The notes: a model not told the origin generated them from the letters alone. A stretch of DNA of 64,000 bases from Alligator mississippiensis (GCF_030867095.1 NC_081824.1:348848203-348912202); one strand, 5' to 3'. Positions 1-10,999 are shown, counted from the first letter of the stretch. Numbers and translations: made by a program.

Positions 1-62
1 TATAAGATGCACGTTTGCCCTACCTTCTGCGTGACTTCAGACTAACACAGCTAACTACCCCG
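1..62 (+). mobile_element. Penelope-like element 3' tail, cut by window edge
   Basis: The segment CTTCTGCGTGACTTCAGACT followed by AACACAGCTAACTACC matches the reverse complement of the tail at 15185-15240 and the arm at 21279-21310, so three copies of one tail exist in the window. It reads 5' to 3' on the plus strand and ends near 60. Any ribozyme core would lie left of the window. Assignment to PLE rests on the better copy at 15185-16600. Confidence 0.6.
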
Positions 63-1190
63 CCACCACAAGGGCCATGAGAGCGTAGTTGGTAAAAGCT
101 TCTTGTTCTCTGTTCAAATGACTGTGCCCAGACAAAGACTCAGCATAGCTTACAGTGATGCAGAGCTGCAATTATGGGAATTCCTTCTCAGACTTTGGCT
201 AGAGCATGCTCTCTGAGGATGGAATTTTTGGTTTAACAGATGGTAAAAACACCAAAAGTCTAGCATCTCGGAAATGCAAAGCTTATAACTTGGCCCAGTT
301 TGGATGCATACTCACAAGGATGGCAAAAAGCATATACAGATGACTCAAGTGAGTGAGATTCCTGCCCTGAATCACATGGCTGTGAGACCTGTTCAAAGAA
401 CGTCACTAGAGTTTTCTAATATGGGCAAAATAGCGTGTTTTTTTTCACCCTAATCTCATTCTCAGAAACATCCAATCTGTTTGGCAGATTTTAAAAAGAG
501 GAAGAAAAACAATTAGCCCAGTACAAACAGTTAGCATGTAAAATTTAAGCCTGAATGGTTAATGTTTAACAAGTTATAAGCAGATGAAAACAAGGTTTTA
601 TAATCAGATGTGTCAGGCAACCCAAATAAAACACAGTGCCATCAGCCTTGTGTATAAGAGGGCTCTGTTTGCTCTGATGTACAATTCAACTTGAATGGAG
701 TTAAAATTCCTTCAGCCTTTTTTCCTGACCAGCTACTAAACATGATAATTAGAATAGAGAGAGGAGTGTTAGGTCTCCTCCTACCATGGATCATATGGAG
801 CACAGAACTTGAACCATGACTGGTAGGGAGACAAGATCAGGAGTAAAGGGAGACCTGTGAAACGCTATGCAGTCTTAATGTGTGTAAGCTTAACTCCCCA
901 GACTAACACCAGAGGTGAGAGGGATTTATTTCTGTCTTCTGCTACATCATCTTTACCTTTCGTTTTCTATCTGCAAATTACACATGGTGCTCTCAAGACT
1001 ACTCAGGACCTTTATAAATACTTGAAAGTTTGGCCCTGGTTTCTGAAATACCATAAAATAAACTAGGATATTCTTCAGACTCCCAGGTATTATATAAATA
1101 TGATAGATATGCTTTGTTGGAAACAATAGAGCAATCCTATCTGGTATGAATAGTCAGTACAGAGAGGAAAAAATCAATGAACATTCAGGG
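63..1190. other. Non-coding, nothing recognised
   Basis: AT-rich unique-looking sequence. The only open frame near 857-1066 is short, lacks any family signature and is not supported as a gene. Confidence 0.5.
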
Positions 1191-1265
1191 TTTAAGATAG
1201 CTCAGTAGGTTAATATCTACCCTTTAACATTGGGAGACCTCAGTTCAAACCTCAAGGAAGGAATA
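1191..1265 (+). repeat. tRNA-derived SINE head or tRNA pseudogene
   Basis: An A-box-like TAGCTCAGTAGG (1198-1209) and a B-box-like AGTTCAAACCT (1242-1252) are spaced as in a tRNA gene. Acceptor and anticodon stems do not pair well, so this is not a working tRNA. A degraded tRNA-derived SINE is the better reading. The internal boxes are what RNA polymerase III would use in an intact copy. Confidence 0.5.
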
Positions 1266-1946
1266 ACTATAAATGGGTTTGATAAATTCATTTGAATTCC
1301 TAGTAGACATGTATCTCCATCACAGAACCACTGTGCAGTTTGGCATAATTGGCAATCACTATTCAGGAAAAGGGGGAACCACAGTAGGAGGGTTGATATA
1401 GGTCACGATGGAGGTGCCTTAGGAAGCTTGTGCATGTGGAAGCTTATATAACACCAGCACACACATTCTGTCTGGCTCTAGCCACTGCTGTGAGACTCTC
1501 ATGAGAATTACATTAATAACAAAAAAGGAAAAGATGAAAGAACTCATTGGGGCATTCCTCTTGAATCCACACAGTTAATGAACTCACAGGTCAACTTCAC
1601 TCAGTTCACTGATGCTGAACTAGAGATTTGTTAAAAACTTTGAGCAGTGCTCCAATGAGCTTTTTTAAAAAGTTCTCTGAATGGATATTTATTTTATTTT
1701 CACCAGTTTTTGAGCACCAAAGCAGATCAAACACATGGAACTTTCCCACAGAATTCAGAGTAAGACACGCACACAGAGAAAAATCTGCTGATGAGAAAAC
1801 CTTCACATGATGAATATGAGCATCCATCCATGTTGCAATTATCTTGCTCCCTGAACACATATTCTGAAAACTTAATCTTGAACCCACCCATAAAAGCATG
1901 CAAGGTTTCAAATGAAGTGGAAATGCCAAGCCTGATTTTGTAGCTG
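1266..1946. other. Non-coding, nothing recognised
   Basis: No repeat terminus or protein signature seen. Overlapping short frames on both strands have no recognisable domain. Confidence 0.4.
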
Positions 1947-2399
1947 TTGAGCATGTTCCAGTTAGATGAGGATGTAAAAAAATGTCAGTTATGGATTCCT
2001 GATTTTGGCTGGGGGTCACTGGGACAATGCAGCCCTCAAGCCTATCCTTTATATGTCAGTAGAAGTCCAGAGCTGAGGGAAAGAAGAGCAGAAGTTGACA
2101 TTCTACTGACATCTTATTTTCCTACAGAGGAAGACCGATTGCATTGTTTCTTCTTGTGGGCTAAGATCAAGTGTAGTTATATCTATAACCAGCACCCAGC
2201 CTTCACTGAAGCCCACAAGGGGATGCTGGTGAAATACCAGCTGCTAGCAGACACCCTGAGGAGTTGGGGATATGAGGTGATGGTCAAGGCACTGATTGTC
2301 AGGGGACTCCGAACATGGGACCCCAGCAACAAGAGCATCCTACATGCCTGCCAGGTACATCCTACAGCCCAGAAACTCACCAGGCTGCTCTGTGGGTGA
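1947..2399 (+). pseudogene. C-terminal fragment of an R2-like non-LTR retrotransposon protein
   Basis: The 150-residue open frame has a C-terminal block, about residues 96-137, with KYQLLADTLRSWGYEV followed by ALIVRGLRTWDPSNKSILHA. From memory this resembles the end of R2-type retroelement proteins of reptiles, where a KY..L...L...GY.V stretch precedes an 'ALIVGALGSWDP.N..VL.AC' motif. Nothing of the reverse-transcriptase core or the restriction-like endonuclease is present, and the expected continuation after the last block is not seen, so this is a truncated, decayed copy. The first methionine has no special support. The downstream 360 bp has similar base composition and ends in AATAAA, which fits a retained 3' UTR. 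Family assignment is by recall, so R2 versus another early-branching LINE is open. Confidence 0.5.
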
Positions 2400-2765
2400 G
2401 AAGGTGGTGACAAGAGGCCCTTCCCAGTCCCACTGTTATTCCAGCAGATACAAATGCAGTGCTCTACCTGCCTGGACTCAAAACCATGACTTTGTGCCAA
2501 GGCAGCACAACAGGGTATGTGTGTAAACCAGCTGCCCAGGGCCTGGGCACACCTGTATACACCCAGCCCAGGATCAGGGAGCTCAGGCACGCACAGTGCC
2601 TCAGCTTTCACTGTGGTTACATGTGTACTGCAGCCAGGACTCCTCATGCAGGAGCAGAAGGACCAGCCTCTGGACTCCTCTACCACCTCCCTTGCTGGTT
2701 CAACAGCCTGTTCTTCCTGGCTGTGCACTGCCCTACCTCTAGGCAAAGCCAATAAAATTGTAATG
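2400..2765 (+). mobile_element. Probable 3' UTR of the R2-like fragment
   Basis: Moderately GC-rich sequence follows the retroelement frame directly and stops at AATAAAATTG (AATAAA at 2751-2756), after which the base composition returns to AT-rich background. Continuity with the frame and the terminal AATAAA suggest one insertion. The boundary is inferred. Confidence 0.4.
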
Positions 2766-4910
2766 ACAAATGATTGACCTGTATTTCCACCAGTGAAAAT
2801 CAGGACTTTTTGCAGTCTGGTCCTCATTCAAGAATGAACAGGGGCCAAAGGTTTAAAAACAGGATGGTCTGGTATAAAACAGGACCAATGGCCATACTAC
2901 TTGCATCACTGCTGAATTTGGCCTGAGATGTTTAGATGAGTGGAGACTGCTTATGGCAGGACTGATATTTCATTGTTAGATATTCACAGAAAGAATACTG
3001 ATTGTCAGACTAAAAGATGTCAACAACACCAGGGCCCTGAAAGTCAGTGGGAGGCTGAAGCCTGCATAGTTTTGTTAAGTATTAAATTACCAAGAGAGGT
3101 TCATAGCCTCTCTTCTTAATGTTTTCATAGCACCCCTTTAATGCTCCCTCATTCAGAGCTTAGCTTTGGAAGATAAAAGGCTGTACAAAGTGCTTGCCAA
3201 GTATTGCACTAGAATCTAAATGGTCTGCTGCACAATGTACTGGTGAGTCACTGGGTAATGACAGTATGACACAGGGTTACTCTAATGAAATGCTTGTTTA
3301 AAAAAAATAGGGCTTTGAGTTCTCTGCTAAGCTTTTCATCTCAAGGAAGAAACAGACAATGGCGTTACACATTATTTTTCAGGGGTTTTTATTGCTACTA
3401 TGTCTGGAAACATACTAATATTTCTAACAATGTTAGCTTAAACTTAGTTGTTTTATTCATGCCCTGTTTATAAGATGCCATAAATATAGGAAGTGCCAAA
3501 AGCAGAGGACCACGACTATGAGGAATAGGGCCTTTTCTTGTGCCAGTGACCTGTGAAGGATGTAATAGCCATTAGAAGGTTTATAGATTAGCTTTCCAGC
3601 AATAAGTATAAAATTCAAAACATTTAAAGAAAATGGAAAATCACATTTATTCTAAGCTTTGCATAATGTCTTAGGAGATAGATTTTAAGAAGAACACTGA
3701 AGTGTGTTGGGGAGGTAGGGGCTCACACCAAAGACATAATATGGTTACTGACTGGGGCTGACTCCACTGAAGTTAGAAGGCTTCCTAAGGCCAGTGAAGT
3801 AGACCAGTGCTTTATATCAGCTAAGCATCTGGCCCAACAAGTTGACTTCATTCTTGATAGAACCAAAAGCAAAAATGGCAACCCATTTACTACTGATAGC
3901 AAGGCACACTGCACCTCCTGGAAAACTGATTCTCTCTAGGAGAGCTAATAGTGTTTGCGCTGCAGTCCTTCCAACAGTTTCCATTGTGGTGGGGGGAAAG
4001 GAGTAGTTTCAACTTGCATTTAGTGCTTCATTTAGGGCTTCTTCGGATTATGAGATCCAAAGAAGATAGGAGGTTGTTATTTGTTCTATCCCTACAACCT
4101 CCTCTGTAGGCTGGGTTTGATGAGCTTTTAGGGACCTGACAGAATGCAACATAACCAGACTAAAGTAAAAACTACCAATGTAGATGAGTATCAATTTTAT
4201 TATATATGGATTTAAAGGATTCATTTAATTCACAGACCAGCAGATAGGCCTCAGTAATCCAGTGTCACTGTTCTAGGCTGTTCTAAACAGGTATAGGCGT
4301 ATGCCCACACACAACACATTTCATGATTTCAATCTAAATAAGCAGCATGTGAAACAGGTGGTGAGGAGTGGAGAGGGTACTATAAGGGGAAGGAAAAAAC
4401 CCTTACTCGTGCCTGAGACTTGAAGAAGACATAGCAGAATTTTCCTTGATCCACCACTAGCTCCCAGAACTCAGCAGCAGCCCTGGTAATATACCATATA
4501 CCACCTCTGTCCTTGTTGGCTGTCCTATAGTATAATGATTCCTCAACCCTTCTCTCCATAATTATTGCCTCAAGGTTATTTCCATCCCCGTACCTCATAT
4601 GGTCAAAGACCATAAGATTCCTGACAACAGAACCTGCTTTCCCCCCCAAATCTCTAAGACTGTAACTTTTCCTCCCACAACATAGACAAGAGCCTTTGAC
4701 ATCATTCTATTTCAGAGGCTCCAATTTTCCTATTATCAAAAGCATGAATTTCCCATTATTCAGGTCTACAAGTAGTAAGAGCAAAATTAAGCTTTCTGCT
4801 TGGCATATTTGACCTGATCAAGTCAGGTCAAAGTACACTGAAGGTTGCTACAGTGGCAGTAGATGGTACTACCTGGACTTATATACACATGCTCCAGAGA
4901 GGCAGGTCAC
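2766..4910. other. Non-coding; possible ancient hairpin repeat near 3735-3838
   Basis: Mostly unique-looking. The stretch around 3735-3838 (CTCCACTGAAGTTAGAAGGC, then AAGCATCTGGCCCAA) recalls the common amniote hairpin repeats seen more clearly at 24924 and 28232, but it is much decayed. No coding signal. Confidence 0.4.
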
Positions 4911-4956
4911 TTTAATTAGAGAGGCTCTTAGCTCTCTTAGAGCCTCTCTAATTAAA
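4911..4956. repeat. Perfect 18-bp inverted repeat
   Basis: TTTAATTAGAGAGGCTCT (4911-4928) and its exact reverse complement (4939-4956) flank a 10-nt spacer. Probably the centre or end of a small foldback element whose other part follows at 4980-5086. Confidence 0.85.
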
Positions 4957-4979
4957 ATGCCCAGAGCGTCTTGTTTATC

Positions 4980-5086
4980 AGCATCTCTGCGCTGAAAAAT
5001 GGTGGCAGGAGCGCTTTAACTAAAGCTCATCAAATGAGCTTTAGTTAAAGAGCCCCCCCACTGCCATTTTTCAGCATGGGGATGCT
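4980..5086. repeat. Nested hairpin, foldback MITE-like
   Basis: The inner arm CTTTAACTAAAGCTCAT (5014-5030) pairs perfectly with 5034-5050 across a 3-nt loop. GCTGAAAAATGG (4991-5002) pairs with 5064-5075, and AGCATC (4980-4985) with GATGCT (5081-5086). Structure is seen directly. Membership of a transposon family is inferred. Confidence 0.8.
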
Positions 5087-5685
5087 AATACACATGATGC
5101 TGCAGTCTGCTGGAGTGCAGGTGCTATAATTACAGTGTGTCAGAGCAGCCTTGCTGCATGTGTATAGGCACACCGGTCTGTGACTAGTCAATCCTGAATG
5201 CAGAGCAGCATTCCAGTAGCTTGGCAAACACAGGAAGTGCCAGTGACTTCATGAAGATAAGTGCTTGCTGCAACCCCTGATGAAGGAAGTATCATAGAAA
5301 CACAAGAAAATGATTACTTGCATTTAACCAATGGCAGCTGCAAAGCAGAGGGGAAGGCAATGTGAAACCACGAATAAAACACGATAATGTGGGGCTAGAG
5401 ATTGCTTAATAATTTTTAAAAATATAAATTCTTCAAAATATATCCATGCATCCCTGAAACAGAGACTTATAGATAAGGTTGTTAATTTTTCCTAAAACCC
5501 AATATATAGGATTCATATAAGAAGCATGGATCTCAAGCCCAAGTAAATGACAAGAATATATTCAAGTCTGTAAATAAGTAAGTACTTTGGTTTCTTTTTG
5601 GATACCAATATACTTTTACTATCTTTTTGCTTTTCTAGCACCTATTACAAAATTTCATTAACCAAACAAAAAATACCAGACCAAT
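5087..5685. other. Non-coding, nothing recognised
   Basis: AT-rich with no clear repeat or coding signal. Confidence 0.4.
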
Positions 5686-5830
5686 AAGGCTTTGCAAAAT
5701 GGCACTGTTCTGTTTCGACTTGAGTTTTGAGGTTTGGCCGGAACAGCGTTTTGTTTCAAATTTCATTTCGAGTCAAAACAACTGTTCCATTTCGCTTTGT
5801 CGAAGCAGTGAGGCTGTTCAATGTTTGGCC
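5686..5830 (+). mobile_element. Decayed hAT end, TGTTTTG/GAAAC-rich family
   Basis: AAGGCTTTGCAAAATGGCAC and then TTCTGTTTCGAC resemble the ends of the element at 48018-51242, whose right end read in reverse is GGGCTGTGTGAAGCAGCACC followed by ATTCTGTTTTGAT. The same alternation of TTTTG and GAAAC words fills this block. The right terminus is unclear. Confidence 0.5.
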
Positions 5831-6910
5831 TTTATATGTGGCTAAATAAAGGAATACAAGTTCTACACTTTCTCTAAATTGTTTTTCCATTCTGTCCTTG
5901 TATGGTGGTTGTTAAACCAGATTTACATTGAGACTGCTGAAGTAGTATCAGGAGCTGCAATCTATCAAGTCTGTCTGAAATGTCTTCTAGTTGCCTTTGT
6001 AAGTTGAGTTTTTCTCTACACAGCTGTTTGTTGCTTATAATAAAGGCTATGTTTTTCATCAAACTCCTCTATTTCCTCTGAAAAAATGTTAAAACGCTTC
6101 TTGTACCTGGATGCAAATTGGTCTAAAATAGGTCTCTTTTGTGCCTTTTTGCTACCACTAAATGAATATTTTTCATTTTGCAGTACAGGTTGATAGTAAT
6201 GTTAAAACAGAAAAAGGTTGTAGGGTTCCTATCAAATCCCATTTGTTGCCTTTCACTGATTTTTAAGACATAGTCACTGACTGGTCCTTCCTGGTTGTTT
6301 AGGTGCAAAAAATGAATTCTCCTAAACAAAGTTGATATTGACGAGCAGATGTAAAGCTTGAAGTAGAGGTTTGAATGATTAGATAAGACAATAGCACCAG
6401 ACACATTTCAGCTTGCAGGATTAAACACATCTATATTCTATACTTCCCTTCAAAAGATAAGGTTTAATGCAGTAGTGCAAACAATTTCTAAGAATTGAAA
6501 GAAAGCAGTTTTCTGCATCTTTGGAAGCGAGCATCAGTCTTTTTCGATCAGACTTTTCTATATTTTCTAATTGTTTACTGTTTTACACCACATCACTTTG
6601 ATACATCAACAAAAGGACTTAGTTGCCTTGCTGCCTGTTGGAATCCTAAGCCCCAAATTATGTACCAAGGCTTCCTGTACAATGCAGGAGGAGTTAGGTG
6701 CCTTACAACAGGATCCATAAATTCCAACCTGCTGGGTGAAGAGCTTTCTAAATGAGTGATTCTCAGCTTTTTTTTAGACTCAAGTTAATCACTGGAAAAA
6801 ATTCTCTCTCTTGACTTTTGCTTGTTTTTGACTATGGAAAAATAATAGAGTAATTCTTCTGTTGCAAAGAACTCAGAAAGACCACAACAGGGCAGAATGG
6901 TTTTGACACT
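5831..6910. other. Non-coding, nothing recognised
   Basis: AT-rich. Several 60-90 codon frames occur but none shows a domain or a codon pattern I would trust. Confidence 0.4.
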
Positions 6911-7370
6911 ATGGGCACATCTAGATGACCACAGATATTTGGTTCCCTGGGGACAAGTAGCAGCGTCGCACCTTGCCTGCAGAAGGGAACACCTTTGCCA
7001 CATGCACTTTGACATGCAGCAAGTTACACTGGGGGCAGTAGAGGAGGCTGAGGCCAAAACTATGCTGGCCCCAGCAGCCTTACCTGGGGTCCTGGAGGCC
7101 TCTACGGGCTGCAGCTGTGATGCTCCTGCCGGGTGGAGCCTGGCTGGCAGCCACAGCACAGCTCTGGGTGGCCTAGCTCCACTTTTGGCAGTATGCACTG
7201 CCCAAGCCTGCACTGCTCTGTTTTGTTTGGGTTTTTTCCTGCAGGAAAAAAAACAGCAGTGCATGTGCATGCATGGACAGCATGCCCTTGCAGTGCAGAG
7301 AACGCTGGACTGTGTGGTATATGGTGCTGCATACATGTTTGTGGTACCACATACTGCATGGATGTGCCCT
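6911..7370. mobile_element. MITE with TGGGCACATC terminal repeats
   Basis: It begins TGGGCACATCTAGATG and ends GCATGGATGTGCCC, an inverted match of the first ten bases. The interior is GC-rich, with an exact palindrome TTTTTTCCTGCAGGAAAAAA around 7230-7254 flanked by ACTGCT and AGCAGT arms. Long frames on both strands through it (about 185 and 234 codons) are by-products of composition and have no domain. Similar termini recur at 12421, 17154, 27960 and 42023. Confidence 0.6.
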
Positions 7371-7449
7371 ATGAATTTCTTCATGAAATCTCTTGGTAGA
7401 TCTTGTGAATCATGTGTAGGTGTTTGCACACCTAATAGTGCTAATGTTT

Positions 7450-7798
7450 CATAGATTTCATAGATTTTTAGGGTCAGAAGAGACCTCAATAGATCATTGA
7501 GTCTGCCCTGCCCTGGACAGGAAAGAGTGCTGGGTCAGATGACCCCAGCTGGGTGCTTGCCTAGCCTCTGCTTAAAGGCTTCCAAGGTAGGGGGAAGCAC
7601 CACCTACCCTGGAAGCCCATTCCAGATTTTGGCAACCCTCACCATAAAGAAATGTTTCCTAATGTCTAATTTAAATCTGCTCTCCATCAGTTTATGGCCA
7701 TTGTTCCTAGTAAGCCCAAGGGGCGCCCTGGTAAACAGAGTATCCCCCATTCTTTGCTGCCCCCCCTCTACCGATGAATTTGTAGATGGCCACAGCAC
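7450..7798 (-). mobile_element. CR1 LINE 3' end, 5'-truncated
   Basis: Read on the minus strand it encodes the C-terminal CR1 ORF2 block (LGLTRNNGHKLMESRFKLDI, then VAKIWNGLPG), followed by the untranslated 3' end. The 3' terminus at the left is a CATAGATTTCATAGATTTTT repeat and GGGTCAGAAGAGACC, typical of CR1. The reverse-transcriptase core is absent, as is usual for truncated copies. Confidence 0.9.
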
Positions 7799-8249
7799 CC
7801 TTTAAAGGATCTCATGGCACCCCAGGGTGCTGAGGCAATCTGGTTCAGAATCATTGGCTTAAGTGTCTCCAGGATTAGACAGACAGTGAACTGCAAGTTT
7901 CTAGGATCTAAATTTTTGGTCTTTGGTATCTAAAATTAGCAGTTGTACACTTAAGTCCTAGTCCTTTATTTCCTATCTCTCCTTAATGTTAGCCATGTTG
8001 AGCAAGAAATCCACATGGTGATTCTTTGTAATCATTACCAATCATTGAGCCATCATTTGGGATATTGATCATCAGCTTTCCTATTACAGTTAGAATTCAA
8101 AACCAGCCACTGCTAAATTCAGCCCTGATGAGCAAGAGATGAACTAAGGATCTTTATACTGAATCATAGGATCATAGGCACTTCCCACTCCCTTGAAATT
8201 TCTAGATTCTAGTAAATCAGAATCCATTCCTAATAATCCAGAATCCCAC
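7799..8249. other. Non-coding, nothing recognised
   Basis: Unique-looking AT-rich sequence between a CR1 fragment and the nested elements that begin at 8250. Confidence 0.4.
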
Positions 8250-8468
8250 CCTGTAACAAGGTGCATGGCTCAGGGCTGGAAGCCCAGCTACAGTGGGGTA
8301 AAAAGCAGCGTTCCCTCTGAGCTGTGTGGCATGTGTGGCCATGCTAGCATGCCTGGCAACACGGCATGAGCACACCTGTGCAGCCGCGCACGCCGCACAG
8401 CTTAGAGAGAACCCTGTGCAATGAGATATGTGGCTCTGGGGCTGAAGCCCAGCTGCAGGGGGTTAAAG
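8250..8468. repeat. 56-bp direct repeat flanking a small hAT-like MITE
   Basis: Copies at 8250-8305 and 8413-8468 share CCTGT, then GGCT(GG)AAGCCCAGCT.CAG..GGGTTAAA with scattered differences. Between them lies the 103-bp MITE at 8310-8412. The repeat is longer than any transposon target-site duplication, so it is a duplication of surrounding sequence or the ends of a larger element. Confidence 0.7.
8310..8412. mobile_element. Small MITE, GTTCCCTCT...AGAGAGAAC termini
   Basis: The left end GTTCCCTCTGAGCTGTG mirrors the right end CGCACAGCTTAGAGAGAAC. I know elements with GTTCCCTCTAAGCTG ends as common in turtle and crocodilian genomes. The interior is GC-rich and CpG-bearing. No 8-bp target duplication is evident at the immediate edges. 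Confidence 0.65.
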
Positions 8469-9287
8469 CAGGGGTGGGCAATTATTTCAGCTGGAGGGCC
8501 ACTTAATGAATTTTGGGGACCTGTCAAGGGCCACATCCATCTTTGTCTGTCTTGTTTCTTGCTCGCTGTCTCTCTCTTCTCTTCTCTCTCTCTCCCTTTG
8601 TCTCTTTCTCTCTCTCTTCTCTCTCTTTTATCTCTCTCTTCTCTCCTCTGTGTCCTCTGTCTGTCTCTCTCTGTTCCTTCTCTTCTCACTGTCTCTCTCC
8701 TCTTCTTTCAGTCTCTCTTCCACTCCACTCCCTTCCCTCCCTTCCTCCCTCTCTCTCCCTCCAGAACCCTGCTGAAACTGTAGGTTGCCATCATGGCTCA
8801 TCTGTGGACCCAGATGGAGGGGTAAGGAAGAATGAAAAGGGAATGAATGGCAGAGAGACAGAAAGAAGAGGAGATGGAGAGAGATGCTGCCACACCCCCC
8901 CCCGGCACAGCAGCAGCTCCTGCCTGGGTCTGTGGCTGTCACCGCTGGCAGGTTCCAGGTCAGAGCTCTGTGCAGGAGCTGGCACCATGCCAGGCAGGTG
9001 GCAAGGCAGCTATGGCTGCTGCCAACAGGTTCCATGACTGGGCTCACGAACCTGTCCAGAATGTCCACAGCTGCCGCCACCCTCACCCACTGCATCAGAA
9101 ATCCTGCCCGGGTCCACAGCTGATGCCTGAGGATGTTGGGTGGAAGCATTCCCACCTCTGGTAGTGACCAGAACCGTTGGTTGTCTGTGGGCCAGATCCA
9201 GTGAGTTGGTGGCTGGCCACCTGCAGGCCAGATAGAATCTCTTGGTGGGCTGGATGCAGCCCACGGGCCATATTTTGCCCACCCCTG
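8469..9287. mobile_element. hAT non-autonomous element, CAGGGGTGGGCAA ends
   Basis: Starts CAGGGGTGGGCAATTATTTC and ends TATTTTGCCCACCCCTG. The 8-bp flanks GGTTAAAG (8461-8468) and GGTTAGAG (9288-9295) form a 7/8 target-site duplication, the length hAT transposases make. The interior holds a 200-bp CT-rich tract and a GC-rich segment but no transposase. At least two shorter elements in the window have closely similar ends (15870-16056, and a right end at 17106). Confidence 0.9.
8555..8765 (+). repeat. Polypyrimidine (TCTC)n tract
   Basis: About 210 bases of almost pure C and T, built from TCTC, CTTC and CCTT words, lie inside the hAT element. The encoded Ser/Leu-rich and Arg/Glu-rich frames are compositional artefacts. 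Confidence 0.9.
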
Positions 9288-9295
9288 GGTTAGAG

Positions 9296-10902
9296 AGAGG
9301 GTCTGACTGCGTAGGAGCCCAGGATCAGCTGACAAGGCTGATTGACACATCCTATGGAGAAGTTAAAAGCTCCTCAGGAGGGTAGCAAAGAGGAAGAAAA
9401 GGCTGGTATGCTGAGGAACCAGCACTGAGCCAGGATTGCCTCTCTCCTGAGGTCTGAAGAAAACTTGGAGGGTTTGTTTTTGTTTACTAGTTGCCCGCTG
9501 CTTATGTGATTGCTTGCCTTGTTCATTGTGGGGACAAGCATTTCCTGGTGGAATAACTTGATTAAAATGAAAGCTGACTAGACTTGATGAGGAAACTGGC
9601 TCTGGGGTTGGTCTAGCAGAGGGACAACCCACTATATACCCATTCACCACCAACATCTGGTAACAGCCGATTTTTTTTCCCATAAGTTTATCAACTCTGC
9701 TATCACAGGGCCTTTTTATTTTTTTTAACCAACCAAGAACCTCGATATTCTCTTCTCCTTTTACCAAGGTTAAGGTTTTCATTCATAGACTGAATTTAAA
9801 CCTTAGTAGCTGGATACAAAAATATATTCCAAATCTGTGTTATTTTCCTGTGAATACTTTAGGGTCATATATCTTCCAAAATGGGAAAAAAATTTAAGCA
9901 CACCAATAAAATCTGAGGAAGAACAAGACCTAAAACAAACAATAAAAAGGGTTTTATAGTTCCACTGATAGATGATGAAGAAAAATTATAATGTGTATAA
10001 ACATCATAGAACCATGCAAGTTAAAAATGGAAGAGCCATATTAGATCAATTAGTTAATCTCCCTCCAAATGAAGTGTTACTCCCTACTGTACAATATAAT
10101 TTATGCTCTCTATTGCTTATTTGCCACAGCCATTTCAATATACAGTAGAAACTAATTTCCACTAATGACTGAGGGACCTTTTGTGAACGACTGAACTTTG
10201 GGAGCAATTAAACAACATAAAACACATAAGCAAATCTGCGATGAGAAAACGGTTTTCCACAAGACCAGCTGACAATAGTCCTGAAGCTTGTATGTTAGAA
10301 AGACAGAAATCTGGTACAGATATGTAGGTATCTCAAGTGCACATTCAAAAGGTTTTAAGTGTATGACACATTTGAACTGAAAACATTGTAGCAAACTGTG
10401 CTCCCCCTGTGGATACTGAAGGGTTACAAGAATATGCAAGTCAAAACACAGCCAGCACTAAAATTACAGTAGCTTAGTAACAGGAAAAACATAGTGATGA
10501 TGGAATGAACCCAGAAATAACTTATGTTAAATTAGCCTAGTAATGGGCAATTAGCATGAATGTGGTGCATACAAATATGCCTTAGGTATTACAGCACTAA
10601 TTATTCAGAGGCTTTGTTATTCAGACCTTTTCTGCCATGTCTTTTTCTTTCAGTTTACAGCTACATATTATATTGTGTCTCGTTTTATTGTAAAAAAGCA
10701 AGGGGTACAGTGGATATCATCAATAACCATTGCGTACAATGTAGTATGTCTGGTTTGTCCAACTCAGTTTTTCCAGGGACTTAAGTACATAAAGCCATGT
10801 AATGCCTCTCATCTACATATACAGCCACCATATCCATGGGAACATGAATGGATTGAAGCAGTATATGGCCTCTGTGAAACTCACTGTTAAATTGGCTAGA
10901 AT
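9296..10902. other. Non-coding, nothing recognised
   Basis: A 139-codon open frame on the minus strand (9363-9782) is the longest frame here not explained by a repeat. It has no recognisable domain or signal and is not called. The rest is AT-rich. Confidence 0.4.
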
Positions 10903-10999
10903 GATGTAGTTGGGGATGATCCTGCTTTGAGCAGGGATTGGATTAAATGACTTCCTGAGGTCCCTTCCGACCCTCATTTTCTATGACTCTATGATTCTA
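10903..10999 (+). mobile_element. CR1 LINE 3' terminus
   Basis: GATCCTGCTTTGAGCAGGGA then GGTCCCTTCCGACCCT, ending in TATGACTCTATGATTCTA, is the CR1 3' untranslated end with its octamer-like terminal repeat. Only about 97 bp survive. Confidence 0.9.

Noticed and set aside
1193..1262. Functional tRNA gene
   Set aside because: A and B boxes are present but the cloverleaf stems do not pair, so it is kept as a SINE head or pseudogene.
5276..5310. Hammerhead core CTGATGA...GAAAC
   Set aside because: Both boxes occur, but the bases between them cannot form stem II and no PLE tail surrounds them.
6785..7489. Long open frames on both strands (234 and 185 codons)
   Set aside because: They lie across a GC-rich MITE, overlap each other on opposite strands, and have no domain. 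Open because of composition.
8421..9350. Overlapping frames up to 240 codons with Ser/Leu- or Arg/Glu-rich proteins
   Set aside because: Direct products of the TCTC tract inside a hAT element.
9363..9782. 139-codon frame, minus strand
   Set aside because: No recognisable motif and no promoter or splice context. Length is within chance in a 64-kb window.
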